A stretch of DNA of 64,000 nt. It comes from Reyranella aquatilis (GTDB lineage Bacteria; Pseudomonadota; Alphaproteobacteria; Reyranellales; Reyranellaceae). Below, one piece after another: positions 1 to 8,628 of the stretch (position 1 is the stretch's first letter; the number at the start of each line of letters is the position of its first letter). Location: positions 868,001-932,000 of the forward strand of contig NZ_JAJISD010000001.1 in NCBI RefSeq assembly GCF_020880995.1, read 5' to 3'. A program made the translations under genes and the position numbers. The notes beneath the pieces were generated by a model, which was not told the DNA's origin, did not search any database, and saw only the letters and a program-made list of their open reading frames with translations.

Positions 1-435
1 GCCCCGTTCGGCGACGTGATCGACGTTCCCGACGTGGCCGGCCGCACCTACTACGAGGATGCGCTGGGCAACCTGCGTCCGACGGCCCACGCCAGCCTCT
101 CGGTCAGCCTGAAGGCCGAGACGCCGGACCGACCGCTGCGCAGCGATTACCTGGAACGCCACGAATTCTCCTCGCAGACCTTCATGCCGCTCGACGTCAG
201 TCGCTACCTGATCGTGGTGGCGCCGCACGCCGCGACCGGCGGCCCCGATTTCGCGGGCGTGCGGGCCTTCATCGCCACCGGCAAGCAGGGCGTCACATAC
301 CGGCCCAACACGTGGCACCACGGCCTCACCGTGCTCGACCGTCCTGGCCGCTTTGCCGTCTTCATGTGGCGCGACGGCGGCAAAGGCGACGAGGAGTTCG
401 TGCCCGTTCCTCCGTTCACCGTCCGCATTCCCTGA
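1..435 (+). CDS. allA: Ureidoglycolate lyase, 5' truncated by window edge
   Basis: Ureidoglycolate lyase splits ureidoglycolate to glyoxylate and urea, the last ureide step of purine catabolism. The frame is open from base 1, and the first visible residues (APFGDVIDVP) already match the family's N-terminal region, so the true start lies just upstream and the GTG at 16 is internal. Family landmarks are the LERHEFSSQTFMPL block, the RAFIATGKQGVTY stretch and the NTWHH motif before the C-terminal strands. About 144 codons are visible, against roughly 160-170 for complete family members. The allantoinase-like gene follows 13 bases downstream on the same strand, which fits an allantoin operon. Confidence 0.9.
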   Translation, partial: APFGDVIDVPDVAGRTYYEDALGNLRPTAHASLSVSLKAETPDRPLRSDYLERHEFSSQTFMPLDVSRYLIVVAPHAATGGPDFAGVRAFIATGKQGVTYRPNTWHHGLTVLDRPGRFAVFMWRDGGKGDEEFVPVPPFTVRIP

Positions 436-448
436 TCCGGAGCCCCAG

Positions 449-1372
449 ATGCCCTACGAGGTTCGCCGCGATTTCATCGGCTACGGCGCCAACCCGCCCG
501 ATCCGAAATGGCCCAACGGGGCGCGCATCGCGGTCAACTTCGTCATGAACTACGAGGAAGGCTCCGAGCCTTCCATCCAGGATGGCGAGGGCCATACCGA
601 GATCGGCCTCAGCGACGCCGCCGGCATGGGGCAGTCGATCACTGGCCGCGATCTCGCCGCCGAAGGCCTGTTCGAATATGGCAGCCGGGTCGGCTTCTGG
701 CGGCTGATGCGGCTCTTCCAGGAGCGCGGCCTGCCGATGACGATCTTCGGCTGCGGCCTCGCGATGGAGCGAAATCCCGAGGCCTCGGCCGCCATCGCCG
801 AGTCGGGCTTCGACGTCTGCTCGCATGGCTGGCGCTGGATCAAGCACTACGAACTCGACGAGGCCACGGAGCGCGAACACATCCGCAAGGCAATTGCCGC
901 CATCCAGAAGATGACCGGCGAGCGCCCGCTCGGCTGGTACTGCCGCTATGGGCCGGGCGTGAACACGCGGCGTCTCGTCGTCGAGGAAGGCGGCTTCCTC
1001 TACGACAGCGACTATTACGGCGAGGAGCTGCCCTTCTGGGTCACCGTCGACGGCAAGCCGCAGCTCGTCGTGCCCTATTCCGTCACCAACAACGACGGCC
1101 AGTTCGGCGCCTCGATCGGTACGTCGGACCAGTGGTTCTCATTCGTGCGCGATGCGTTCGACATGCTCTACAAGGAGGGCGCGACGCAGCCGAAGATGAT
1201 GTCGATCGGCCTGCACATGCGGCTGATCGGCCATCCCGCGCGCGCCGTCGGCCTGCAGCGCCTGCTCGACCACATCCAGAAACACGAGGGCGTCTGGGTG
1301 ACCCGTCGCCTCGACATCGCCCGTCACTGGATCAAGACCCATCCCTATCCGGGCAAGGGCCTGAATGAGTAG
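449..1372 (+). CDS. puuE: PuuE-type allantoinase (polysaccharide deacetylase fold), copy 1
   Basis: This 307-residue protein belongs to the NodB-fold family that includes the metal-independent allantoinase PuuE, which opens allantoin to allantoate. The ATG at 449 was chosen because it gives the family N-terminus (RRDFIGYGANPPDPKWP) and follows the allA stop; the longer frame from 353 overlaps allA. Family features visible are NYEEGSEP near residue 35, FEYGSRVGFWR near 75, the SHGWRW block near 125, WYCRYGP and YDSDYYGEELPFW. It lies between allA and a second copy of the same gene. The two copies align without gaps at roughly 70% identity by eye. A non-allantoin amidohydrolase specificity remains possible. 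Confidence 0.87.
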   Translation: MPYEVRRDFIGYGANPPDPKWPNGARIAVNFVMNYEEGSEPSIQDGEGHTEIGLSDAAGMGQSITGRDLAAEGLFEYGSRVGFWRLMRLFQERGLPMTIFGCGLAMERNPEASAAIAESGFDVCSHGWRWIKHYELDEATEREHIRKAIAAIQKMTGERPLGWYCRYGPGVNTRRLVVEEGGFLYDSDYYGEELPFWVTVDGKPQLVVPYSVTNNDGQFGASIGTSDQWFSFVRDAFDMLYKEGATQPKMMSIGLHMRLIGHPARAVGLQRLLDHIQKHEGVWVTRRLDIARHWIKTHPYPGKGLNE

Positions 1373-1383
1373 TATCGCGCGTC

Positions 1384-1716
1384 ATGGCAGGCGAGACCAT
1401 CCTGGTACGCGATTGGAGGCAGACCAAGGCGGCGCTGCTGGCCGCGCGCGCCGCGGGCACGGCGCCGGTGCTGCTGACGCCTGAGGATGCCGCCTCGTAC
1501 TACGGCGCGGGCTATCTCGGGGCGCTGCAGCAGCGGGCCCGGGAGGAATTCCCGGATGTTGACTTCACGCTCATCGTCGATTGCGGCGATGCGCCCGGCT
1601 ATGCGCTGGCCTGCCTGCGCGCCGGGGTGCGTACCCTCTCGATGCGCACCTGGAACGACAAGATTGCCGACATCGCCCGTCAGATGGGCGCCGAACTGGT
1701 GAGGAGACCTTCATGA
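1384..1716 (+). CDS. Small conserved-looking protein of unknown function between two puuE genes
   Basis: I do not recognise this 110-residue protein. It has alternating helix and strand character: an N-terminal helix rich in Ala and Arg, then VLLTPEDAASYYGAGYLGAL, then a hydrophobic strand FTLIVDCGD followed by a Gly/Ala helix and another strand. This looks like a small Rossmann- or TIM-fragment-like alpha/beta protein. There is no signal peptide or membrane segment. It starts 11 bases after the first puuE, and its TGA stop overlaps the ATG of the second puuE (ATGA), so it is almost certainly translated with them. A role in ureide metabolism is inferred only from position. Confidence 0.75.
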   Translation: MAGETILVRDWRQTKAALLAARAAGTAPVLLTPEDAASYYGAGYLGALQQRAREEFPDVDFTLIVDCGDAPGYALACLRAGVRTLSMRTWNDKIADIARQMGAELVRRPS

Positions 1717-2636
1717 GCTGGCAACCGAAACGCGACCTCGTCGGCTACGGCGCCAATCCGCCCGACCCGAAGTGGCCGGGCGGCGCGCGCATCGCCATCA
1801 ACTTCGTCGTGAACTACGAGGAAGGCTCGGAGCCTTCGGTCCAGGATGGCGAGGGCTACACCGAGACCGGCCTCACCGAATCGAGCACCTCCTCGATCGG
1901 CCTGAAGGGCCGCGATCTCGCCGGCGAGGGCATGTTCGAATATGGCAGCCGCGTCGGCTTCTGGCGCATCCACCGAGCCTTCCAGGAACGCGGCCTGCCG
2001 CTCACCGTGTTCGGTTGCGCGCTTGCGCTGGAGCGTAACCTGCCGGCCGCCGAGGCGATCCGGGCCGCCGGCTGGGACGTTTGTTGCCACGGCTGGCGCT
2101 GGGTGCGTCACTTCCAGCTCTCCGAAGCCGAAGAACGCGAGCATATTCAGAAGGCCATCAAGTCGCTGGAGCAGACGGTCGGCGAGCGGCCGGCCGGCTG
2201 GTATTGCCGCTATGGCCCCAGCGTGAACACGCGCCGCCTGCTGATCGAGGAAGGCGGCTTCACCTACGACAGTGACTATTACGGCGAGGAACTGCCTTTC
2301 TGGCAGACGGTCGAGGACAAGCCGCATCTCATCGTCCCCTATTCGCTGACCAACAACGACGGCAAGTACGCCGCCGGCATGGTCCATTCGGACCAATGGT
2401 TCGGGCTTGTGAAGGATGCATTCGACGTCCTCTACAAGGAAGGATCGACCCAGCCCAAAATGATGTCGGTCGGCCTGCACCAGCGCCTGATCGGCCATCC
2501 CGCCCGTATGGCCGGCCTCTGGCGCTTCCTGGACTACGTGCAGAAGCATCAGGACGTCTGGGTCACCAGGCGCATCGACATCGCGAAACACTGGATCGCG
2601 ACGCATCCGTATCCAGGCAAGGGCTTGAATGAATAG
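1713..2636 (+). CDS. puuE: PuuE-type allantoinase, copy 2
   Basis: A second 307-residue PuuE homologue, the same length as copy 1 and alignable without gaps (about 70% identity by eye, same C-terminal HPYPGKGLNE). The ATG at 1713 overlaps the stop of the preceding small gene and is preceded by GAGGAG. It keeps NYEEGSEP, FEYGSRVGFWR, CCHGWRW, WYCRYGP and YDSDYYGEELPFW. The most divergent block is residues 54-65, where copy 1 has a Gly/Met-rich stretch and this copy a Ser/Thr-rich one, followed by scattered changes near the HGWRW helix. Either the pair is a recent-to-intermediate duplication, or the two act on different ureides. It ends 3 bases before the convergent MFS gene. Confidence 0.87.
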   Translation: MSWQPKRDLVGYGANPPDPKWPGGARIAINFVVNYEEGSEPSVQDGEGYTETGLTESSTSSIGLKGRDLAGEGMFEYGSRVGFWRIHRAFQERGLPLTVFGCALALERNLPAAEAIRAAGWDVCCHGWRWVRHFQLSEAEEREHIQKAIKSLEQTVGERPAGWYCRYGPSVNTRRLLIEEGGFTYDSDYYGEELPFWQTVEDKPHLIVPYSLTNNDGKYAAGMVHSDQWFGLVKDAFDVLYKEGSTQPKMMSVGLHQRLIGHPARMAGLWRFLDYVQKHQDVWVTRRIDIAKHWIATHPYPGKGLNE

Positions 2637-2639
2637 CCG

Positions 2640-3992
2640 CTAGACCTTCGCGCGCCCGGCGACCATGCGGACCTTGCCGGGCGACGCGAACCAGATCGAG
2701 GCGGCGCCGAGCACGCTGAAGCCCAGCGCCACGATGAAGGCCAGGCGGTACGCGCCTTCGTAATCGTACAGCACGCCGGTGATCCACGGTCCCGCCGCGC
2801 CGCCGGCCAGCAGCGACACCATGATGATGCTGAAGATCGAGCCGAAGTGCGGCCCCTCGAAGATCTCCGCCACTACCGATCCCATAAGGCTGGTGAAGGC
2901 GTAGCCCAGCCCCCCCTGCGACAGGACCATCAGGTACAGCAACGGCTTCGACGGCAGGGCGCCGAGCGCCAGGAGCGCGCCGTAGCAGATCACGAAGCCT
3001 GAGCCGGCGATCGTCCAGACGATCTCGCGTCCGATCCGATCCGATAGCGCACCGAGCAGGATCTGGCCGGGAATGCCCACCATCGCCACCAGGCCCAGCG
3101 CCCAGGCGGCCTCCATCGGGCCGAAGCCGATCTCGACCAGATACTTGGTCTGATGCACCTGCACCGCGTACCAGGCATAGCCGGTGCTGAAGAAACCGAG
3201 GCAGAGCCACCAGAAGCGATGGGTCCGCGCCGCCCGGCCGACCGTCCATTCCACGGCGACCCACTGCGGATCGACGATGGCCGCAGCCCGGCGGGCGGCC
3301 GCCGTGCCCGCTTCCTTCGCGCCGTCGGGTAGCAGGCCGAGATCCTGCGGCCGCTTGGTCACGAACAGGTTGAGCGGCAGCAGCACCAGCAGGGTCATCA
3401 GTCCCAGCGCCCAGCAGGCGCCGCGCCATCCGTCCTTCAGGATAATCGACTGCAGCCAGGGCAGGATCAGGATCGCGCCGACACCCACGCCGGAAAAGGC
3501 CAGCCCGGTCGCCAGCGCGCGGCGGCGCACGAACCAGTTGGGCAGGTACTGGGACTGAACGGAGAAGCTCATGCAGTTCGCGCCCGCGCCCACCAGAACG
3601 CCGAGGGTGGCGTAGAGCTGCCAGGGGGAGTCGATCACGGTCGCACCCAGCAGGCCCGCTGCCGTCAGCACGACACCGATCTCGATCACGAAGCGCGGCC
3701 CGCGCCGGTCCATCGTCCGGCCGACCACCGGGCTGATCACCGCCGATACCAGGAAACCGAAGGAAAAGGCGCCGGCCGCCAGGCCGCGATCCCAGCCGAA
3801 TTCATCGACGATCGGCGGGAACATCAGGGAGAAGGCCGTCCGCGTGGTGACGCTCACCGCGACGGTCAGGAACGCGATCGCGATGATCACCCAGCCGAAG
3901 AAGAACGGCAGGCGCGCCGCGAACGAAGCGGGTCGCGGGGGCAAGGCAGGAGACGGCACCGATGCTTCCTTTATCCGTTTCGCCTGTCGCAT
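2640..3992 (-). CDS. MFS transporter, monocarboxylate/oxalate-formate antiporter-like
   Basis: A 450-residue major facilitator with twelve predicted membrane helices split by a central cytoplasmic loop (about residues 215-250). The start at 3992 gives a short basic N-terminus before the first helix; the frame stays open far upstream without homology and overlaps the aldolase gene on the other strand. Motif-A-like sequences follow helix 2 (GRTMDRRGPR) and helix 8 (GALSDRIGRE), as expected for a two-repeat MFS protein. The overall pattern resembles monocarboxylate or oxalate/formate antiporters. It converges on puuE copy 2 with a 3-base gap. Transport of a ureide or organic acid is possible but unproven. 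Confidence 0.82.
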   Translation of the reverse strand: MRQAKRIKEASVPSPALPPRPASFAARLPFFFGWVIIAIAFLTVAVSVTTRTAFSLMFPPIVDEFGWDRGLAAGAFSFGFLVSAVISPVVGRTMDRRGPRFVIEIGVVLTAAGLLGATVIDSPWQLYATLGVLVGAGANCMSFSVQSQYLPNWFVRRRALATGLAFSGVGVGAILILPWLQSIILKDGWRGACWALGLMTLLVLLPLNLFVTKRPQDLGLLPDGAKEAGTAAARRAAAIVDPQWVAVEWTVGRAARTHRFWWLCLGFFSTGYAWYAVQVHQTKYLVEIGFGPMEAAWALGLVAMVGIPGQILLGALSDRIGREIVWTIAGSGFVICYGALLALGALPSKPLLYLMVLSQGGLGYAFTSLMGSVVAEIFEGPHFGSIFSIIMVSLLAGGAAGPWITGVLYDYEGAYRLAFIVALGFSVLGAASIWFASPGKVRMVAGRAKV

Positions 3993-4145
3993 TGTGGCAA
4001 GAAGGAGCAGGCAGCCTGTCCATAGCTCGCTCCCGGGGTCAATGACGCGGCAGGTAGTCGTCCGCTGCGGGGCTTGAACCGGCCCCCCGGCACCGCTATC
4101 ACCGCCTCCGTTTCCCCTCGAATGAACCGCTTTGGGAGCTGGACC

Positions 4146-5066
4146 GTGAAAATCACCCGTACCGTCAAGAAGATCCTCGACAACTACGAGAGCGATTGCC
4201 CCGGCACCAAGGCCAACCTCGCCCGCATCCTGATGCACGGTCGCCTGGGCGGCACGGGCAAGATGGTGATCCTCCCCGTCGACCAGGGATTCGAGCACGG
4301 CCCGGCCCGCTCCTTCGCGCCGAACCCGGACGCCTATGATCCGCACTACCACTACCAGCTGGCCATCGATGCCGGCCTGAATGCCTATGCCGCCCCGCTC
4401 GGCCCGCTCGAAGCCGGCGCCGACACGTTCGCGGGCGCCATCCCGACCATCCTCAAGGTCAATTCGGCCAACTCGCTGTCGACCAACAAGGACCAGGCCG
4501 TCACCGCCACCGTCTCCGACGCGCTGCGCCTCGGCTGCTCGGCGATCGGGTTCACGATCTATCCGGGCTCGGAAGACCAGTACGAGATGATGGAAGAGAT
4601 CCGCGAGATGTCGGAGGAGGCCAAGTCGGTCGGCCTCGCCGTCGTCATGTGGTCCTATCCGCGCGGCGGGAAGCTCGACAAGGCCGGCGAGACGGCGCTC
4701 GACGTCTGCGCCTACGCCGCCCACATCGCGGCCCTGCTCGGCGCCCACATCATCAAGGTGAAGCCGCCGACGAACGTCCTGTGGCAGCCCGAGGCGAAGG
4801 CCGCCTACGAGAAGGCCAACGTCGACACCTCGACCCTGGCCGCGCGCATCAAGCACGTGATGCAGGCGACCTTCAACGGCCGCCGCATCGTCGTCTTCTC
4901 GGGCGGCGAGGCGAAGGACCTCGAGGGCCTGTTCACCGAGATCCGCGGCCTGCGCGACGGCGGCGCCAACGGCTCGATCATCGGCCGCAACACCTTCCAG
5001 CGCCCGCGCGCCGACGCGCTCGACATGCTCGACAAGATCATCAGCATCTATCAGGGCAAGATGTAG
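4146..5066 (+). CDS. fbaB: Class I fructose-bisphosphate aldolase, DhnA/FbaB family
   Basis: A Schiff-base aldolase of the DeoC/FbaB/LsrF (DhnA) superfamily, 306 residues from the GTG at 4146. That start is preceded at 7 bases by GGGAG (4134-4138); an in-frame ATG at 4122 is an alternative. VILPVDQGFEHGP near residue 40 is the signature opening strand. The lysines at about 204 and 206 (HIIKVKPPT) sit on the barrel strand that carries the Schiff-base lysine in this family. FSGGEAK and the phosphate-binding IIGRNTFQRP loop follow. It would cleave fructose-1,6-bisphosphate in glycolysis or gluconeogenesis. It appears monocistronic, with a strong hairpin terminator right after the stop. Confidence 0.9.
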   Translation: MKITRTVKKILDNYESDCPGTKANLARILMHGRLGGTGKMVILPVDQGFEHGPARSFAPNPDAYDPHYHYQLAIDAGLNAYAAPLGPLEAGADTFAGAIPTILKVNSANSLSTNKDQAVTATVSDALRLGCSAIGFTIYPGSEDQYEMMEEIREMSEEAKSVGLAVVMWSYPRGGKLDKAGETALDVCAYAAHIAALLGAHIIKVKPPTNVLWQPEAKAAYEKANVDTSTLAARIKHVMQATFNGRRIVVFSGGEAKDLEGLFTEIRGLRDGGANGSIIGRNTFQRPRADALDMLDKIISIYQGKM

Positions 5067-5090
5067 GGCATCGGCTCTGGCAGGAGTTTC

Positions 5091-5120
5091 AAAGGCGCCG
5101 GGTTACCCGGCGCCTTTTTT
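5091..5120 (+). terminator. Rho-independent terminator after the aldolase gene
   Basis: A 12-base stem (AAAGGCGCCGGG pairing with CCCGGCGCCTTT) closes a three-base loop and runs into a six-T tract. It lies 25 bases after the aldolase stop codon and before the sedolisin gene. It is the cleanest intrinsic terminator in the window. Confidence 0.93.
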
Positions 5121-5135
5121 GCTGCCTGGCTTCCG

Positions 5136-5164
5136 TTGACCGACTCCGGGCCACCGACTACCGT
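5136..5164 (+). promoter_or_regulatory. Possible sigma-70 promoter for the sedolisin gene
   Basis: TTGACC (5136-5141) is separated by 17 bases from TACCGT (5159-5164). The -35 matches consensus at five of six positions, but the -10 at only three. It sits directly after the aldolase terminator and about 33 bases before the ATG at 5197, where a separate promoter is required. Confidence 0.35.
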
Positions 5165-5196
5165 TCCTTGGGGAGTTTCCGACTGAGCTTTCGAAC

Positions 5197-8079
5197 ATGA
5201 CGATTAGTTACGTTGCCTTGGAAAACTCTTCTTTCCTCGACTTTCAAGGGTATCGCAGCGACGTCGTTCCCCTTTTGGGCGGAATAGTCGTCGACGACTT
5301 CAAGGTCAACGTTGCCCTCGTATTCGAGCGCAACGCGCCAACCTCGCAGCTCGAAGCCCTGCTCGGTCAGGACTGGGGAACGCGCCAACAGGAAATCGCC
5401 CAGATGACCAGCGCGGGCACGCTCTGGTCGACCTACGGGGCGAACGCAGAGGCCTACCAAAAGGCCGTTGATTTCCTGAAGTCACCCGACGTCAACATCA
5501 AGATCCGCGACTTCGAGACGACGAGCACGCAATACATCTCCTCGGTCGAATCACGGACCCTTTGGGTTGAACTCGACAAGTCTGCGTTCAAAACCCTCTT
5601 CGGCACGGAGCTGCTGCAAGGTCAAACGGCCACCGGGGAAGCGACGTGGTACTGGGACGGCAATCTGTCGCTGCCGACGGAACTCTCCGGCATCCAGGGC
5701 GTGGCGGGGCTATGGTTCGACAGCTACGAGTTCACCACGGCGTTGCCCGACAAGACGGGCGTGCTCCCGGCGCCACTGGGTCAGGGATCACAGAGCGTCG
5801 GCAATGCCTCTACGCTGAGACCGGATGACAAGGCGCTCTATCCCTCCGACATAGCGGCCAACTACTACAATTTCCCCCTGACGGGCGATACCAGCCTCAG
5901 CGTTCAGACCGGCACCATCGGCCTGCTCGAGTCCGATCTGGGGATCAGGGTAAAGGACAACGACTTCGCCAGCCTGCTCGCCACCTATCGGCAGGGCGCC
6001 AGCATCGACACGCCGGGCGACGCGGTGGGTGTCGACCCGGGCGGCGATGCGGACAAGACGAGCGGCGAGCGCTCACTGGATGTCGGAATCGCCACGACGA
6101 TCAACCCTCAGAGCAAGCTCGTGCTCTACGCCGGTTCGGGCAAGAAGGATGATGCCAAGTCCGAACCCTTCACCACGTATCAGGCCGCCATCTGGGACAC
6201 CCGCCACGACCCCGAAGTGATCTCCTCATCCGAGCGTTTTGCCACCTCGCAGATGACTCCGGATTCGCCTTTTGCCTTCGCCGTCAACCAACTCCTGATC
6301 GATGCCGCCCTTGCCGGCATCACCGTATTCTCATCGGCGGGCGATGGCGGCTCGGGATATCAGACCGCAAACGGCCTGACGAACGTAAGCGGCGCGCGCG
6401 CCAGCCAGTACAGCGTCATCGTTGGCGGCACGTCGCTCAGCAGCATGGAAATAGCGACAACCGATGCGACGCTATCCACCATCATGGCCAAGGCCCTGGC
6501 GGGCGATCTCGATACGATCTGGCGGCTGGTCACCAACGGCCTCAACGTGTTGCCCGCCAACGCCCTGGACTGCGACCGCCTGATCGAGACCGTGTGGAAT
6601 ACCTATTCGCTCGACGACAACACCTTTGCCGAGAAAGGTTACTTCGGGAACCTTGCCGGCAATGGCGGCGTGGATTCCACGCAGGCCATCCCTTGGTATC
6701 AGACTGCCTTCGGGCTGACGCCGACGACAACGGACGGACAGGCCTTGACCGGTCGCGGCGTGCCCGACGTATCGGCCAATGCCGGCGGCAACCTTTTCTA
6801 CCTCGTGCCCAAGCCGGATATGAAAGAGACGCATGGAGACGCCGGAACAAGCGCGGCAACGCCGCTCTGGGCCTCGCTTGCAATCCAGATAAACGCGATC
6901 CTGCTGGATCAGGGAATGCACCTGAAGCTCGGGTACATGACCGACCTGCTCTATATTGCGGCCGCCGTCGCACCGGGATCCTTCAACGATATTCGGGTCG
7001 GCAACAACACCTCGTCTTTTTACCTGAAGGGCACCTATCATTCGGACGGTCAGGACATCACACCGACCGGCCACGGCTACGAGGCCGACCAGGGCTACGA
7101 CCTGGCCTCCGGCCTCGGCTCCCCCAACGGCCTGCTGCTGGCGCGCGCGATCTCCGAAATCACGAACGCTCAGGTCCATTTCGCCACGACACCCGACGTG
7201 ATCGATGCCAACGGCTCGGGCGGCTGGACCAGCGGCACGACGCAGACGCTGCTGCTACAGACCACCGCAAACGCCGATGCGGCCGTCACCGTCACGACCG
7301 GCTCGACGGCAATCGATGCCAGCAGCGCCGCGCACGCGACATACGCCTGGACCAGCCAGCTCGCACAGCAATCATTGCAGACCGACACCGAATTCGATGG
7401 CGACCTGCTGGCCTTGTTCGACGGCCAGAGCCAGGGAACCCTCACCCAGGCTGTCGTCACAAACGGTGACAGCCTATCGGTCACCTTCAACGGTAACACC
7501 ACCGTCGCCACGCGGGCGGCGCTCACCAGTTCATTCGGCTTCGCCGACTTCTATTCGGATGCAAACGATTCGGTGCGCATGGCACAGGCAGTCGCGGTCG
7601 CCGAGACCGCCGGCGGCGCCGACGACGTCAACGTCGTGGTCCGCATGCGCCAGGTGGCCGGCGCCGACCTGTCCCTGATGCTCTACAAGGTCGACGACTA
7701 TAACGGTATGATCGGCGGCGTGGCGCCCGGCGAGGCAGGCTACGCGGCTCTGGCTGCGGCGGCGGCCTACAACGTCCAGGGCGGAGGCTCGGTGATCGCC
7801 GGTCCCGGCAATGGCAACTACAGCCAGGTCCAGATCACCGATGTCGATGCCGGCGACCTGATCGCCATGCAACTCACTAACATCACCAACGGCGACACCT
7901 TCTGGGCATTCAGTCAGGCCAACGAGATGGTCGGTGGCGAAAACGTCGCCCATCTTTGGAACTACGGCCTCAACACCTGGGGCTGGGAAGACCTGTATGG
8001 CGGCGGCGACCGCGACTTCAACGACCTCGTCGTCCAGCTCGACTTCACCAGCACCGCCGGGAGTGGCCTGCTTGTCTGA
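5197..8079 (+). CDS. Sedolisin (S53) serine-carboxyl peptidase with C-terminal DUF4114 domain
   Basis: This 960-residue protein joins a kumamolisin/sedolisin-type peptidase to a C-terminal DUF4114-like domain. A pro-kumamolisin-like region occupies about residues 30-190. The catalytic pattern E291-x3-D295 (GERSLD), an oxyanion-type Asp383 (SSAGDGG) and Ser552 in GTSAATP are all present. The Ca-site-like DLASGLGSPNG follows near 640. A beta-rich linker then leads to WGWEDLYGGGDRDFNDL near the end, the acidic signature of DUF4114, found in calcium-binding secreted proteins. No Sec signal peptide is visible, so export, if any, may use a C-terminal signal. Base composition looks less GC-rich than its neighbours, which hints at transfer. 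The nearest SD-like GGGGAG (5170-5175) is unusually far upstream, leaving the start uncertain. Confidence 0.88.
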   Translation: MTISYVALENSSFLDFQGYRSDVVPLLGGIVVDDFKVNVALVFERNAPTSQLEALLGQDWGTRQQEIAQMTSAGTLWSTYGANAEAYQKAVDFLKSPDVNIKIRDFETTSTQYISSVESRTLWVELDKSAFKTLFGTELLQGQTATGEATWYWDGNLSLPTELSGIQGVAGLWFDSYEFTTALPDKTGVLPAPLGQGSQSVGNASTLRPDDKALYPSDIAANYYNFPLTGDTSLSVQTGTIGLLESDLGIRVKDNDFASLLATYRQGASIDTPGDAVGVDPGGDADKTSGERSLDVGIATTINPQSKLVLYAGSGKKDDAKSEPFTTYQAAIWDTRHDPEVISSSERFATSQMTPDSPFAFAVNQLLIDAALAGITVFSSAGDGGSGYQTANGLTNVSGARASQYSVIVGGTSLSSMEIATTDATLSTIMAKALAGDLDTIWRLVTNGLNVLPANALDCDRLIETVWNTYSLDDNTFAEKGYFGNLAGNGGVDSTQAIPWYQTAFGLTPTTTDGQALTGRGVPDVSANAGGNLFYLVPKPDMKETHGDAGTSAATPLWASLAIQINAILLDQGMHLKLGYMTDLLYIAAAVAPGSFNDIRVGNNTSSFYLKGTYHSDGQDITPTGHGYEADQGYDLASGLGSPNGLLLARAISEITNAQVHFATTPDVIDANGSGGWTSGTTQTLLLQTTANADAAVTVTTGSTAIDASSAAHATYAWTSQLAQQSLQTDTEFDGDLLALFDGQSQGTLTQAVVTNGDSLSVTFNGNTTVATRAALTSSFGFADFYSDANDSVRMAQAVAVAETAGGADDVNVVVRMRQVAGADLSLMLYKVDDYNGMIGGVAPGEAGYAALAAAAAYNVQGGGSVIAGPGNGNYSQVQITDVDAGDLIAMQLTNITNGDTFWAFSQANEMVGGENVAHLWNYGLNTWGWEDLYGGGDRDFNDLVVQLDFTSTAGSGLLV

Positions 8080-8124
8080 GGGCCTGAAGCGACTGGACCA
8101 TGCTGTGTTCACGGGCGTTCTTCC

Positions 8125-8628
8125 ATGACCCATCGTCAAAATGAACACCTCGATTTGCCTCGCGAAGAGGAAATCGATCTCACGCCGTCCCGTCTCAGCG
8201 CGCAGAAGAACGTCGTGCGCGTGTTCTACAAGGATCTGTGGGACAAGGCCGATCTCGGTCTCATTCCGACGATTTTCCATCCCGACTTCACGTTTCGCGG
8301 ATCACTCGGCCCCGTGCTCGTGGGGCACCGGCAGTTCGGCGAGTATGTGAGCTGGCTCACTGAAACGCTGGAAGACTACACGTCCGACATTCTGGAACTG
8401 GTGGAAGAAGGCGACCGGGTTTCGGGCAAGCTGCGCTTCCACGGGATCCATCGCCGTACGATGTTCGGAGAGGCGCCGACCGGTCGCCGGGTCTGGTGGT
8501 ACGGCGCGCCCATCTTCACGTTCGACGGTCCGCTCGTTAGCGATCTGTGGGTGCTCGGCGACGTCCACGGCTTACAGTCGCGTCTCGCCCCGGCAAAAGC
8601 GGGAGGCCTCAGCTTCGACCGACGCTAA
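8125..8628 (+). CDS. SnoaL-like / ester-cyclase-type NTF2-fold protein
   Basis: A 167-residue soluble protein with the SnoaL-like pattern: an N-terminal helix (VVRVFYKDLWDKADLGLI), a strand holding HPDFTFRGSLGP, a helix (GHRQFGEYVSWLTETL), and a C-terminal curved sheet with VSGKLRFHGIH and DLWVLGDVHGL. SnoaL relatives include polyketide cyclases, but most uncharacterised members have no proven reaction. The first 25 residues are charged and probably disordered. It starts 45 bases after the sedolisin gene on the same strand and may be co-transcribed. Its last 4 bases overlap the end of the convergent SGNH gene. Confidence 0.75.
   Translation: MTHRQNEHLDLPREEEIDLTPSRLSAQKNVVRVFYKDLWDKADLGLIPTIFHPDFTFRGSLGPVLVGHRQFGEYVSWLTETLEDYTSDILELVEEGDRVSGKLRFHGIHRRTMFGEAPTGRRVWWYGAPIFTFDGPLVSDLWVLGDVHGLQSRLAPAKAGGLSFDRR

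Noticed and set aside
2563..3429. 288-codon minus-strand frame overlapping the end of puuE copy 2 and the MFS gene
   Set aside because: It is another frame of the MFS gene region and shows only Arg/Gly-rich sequence.
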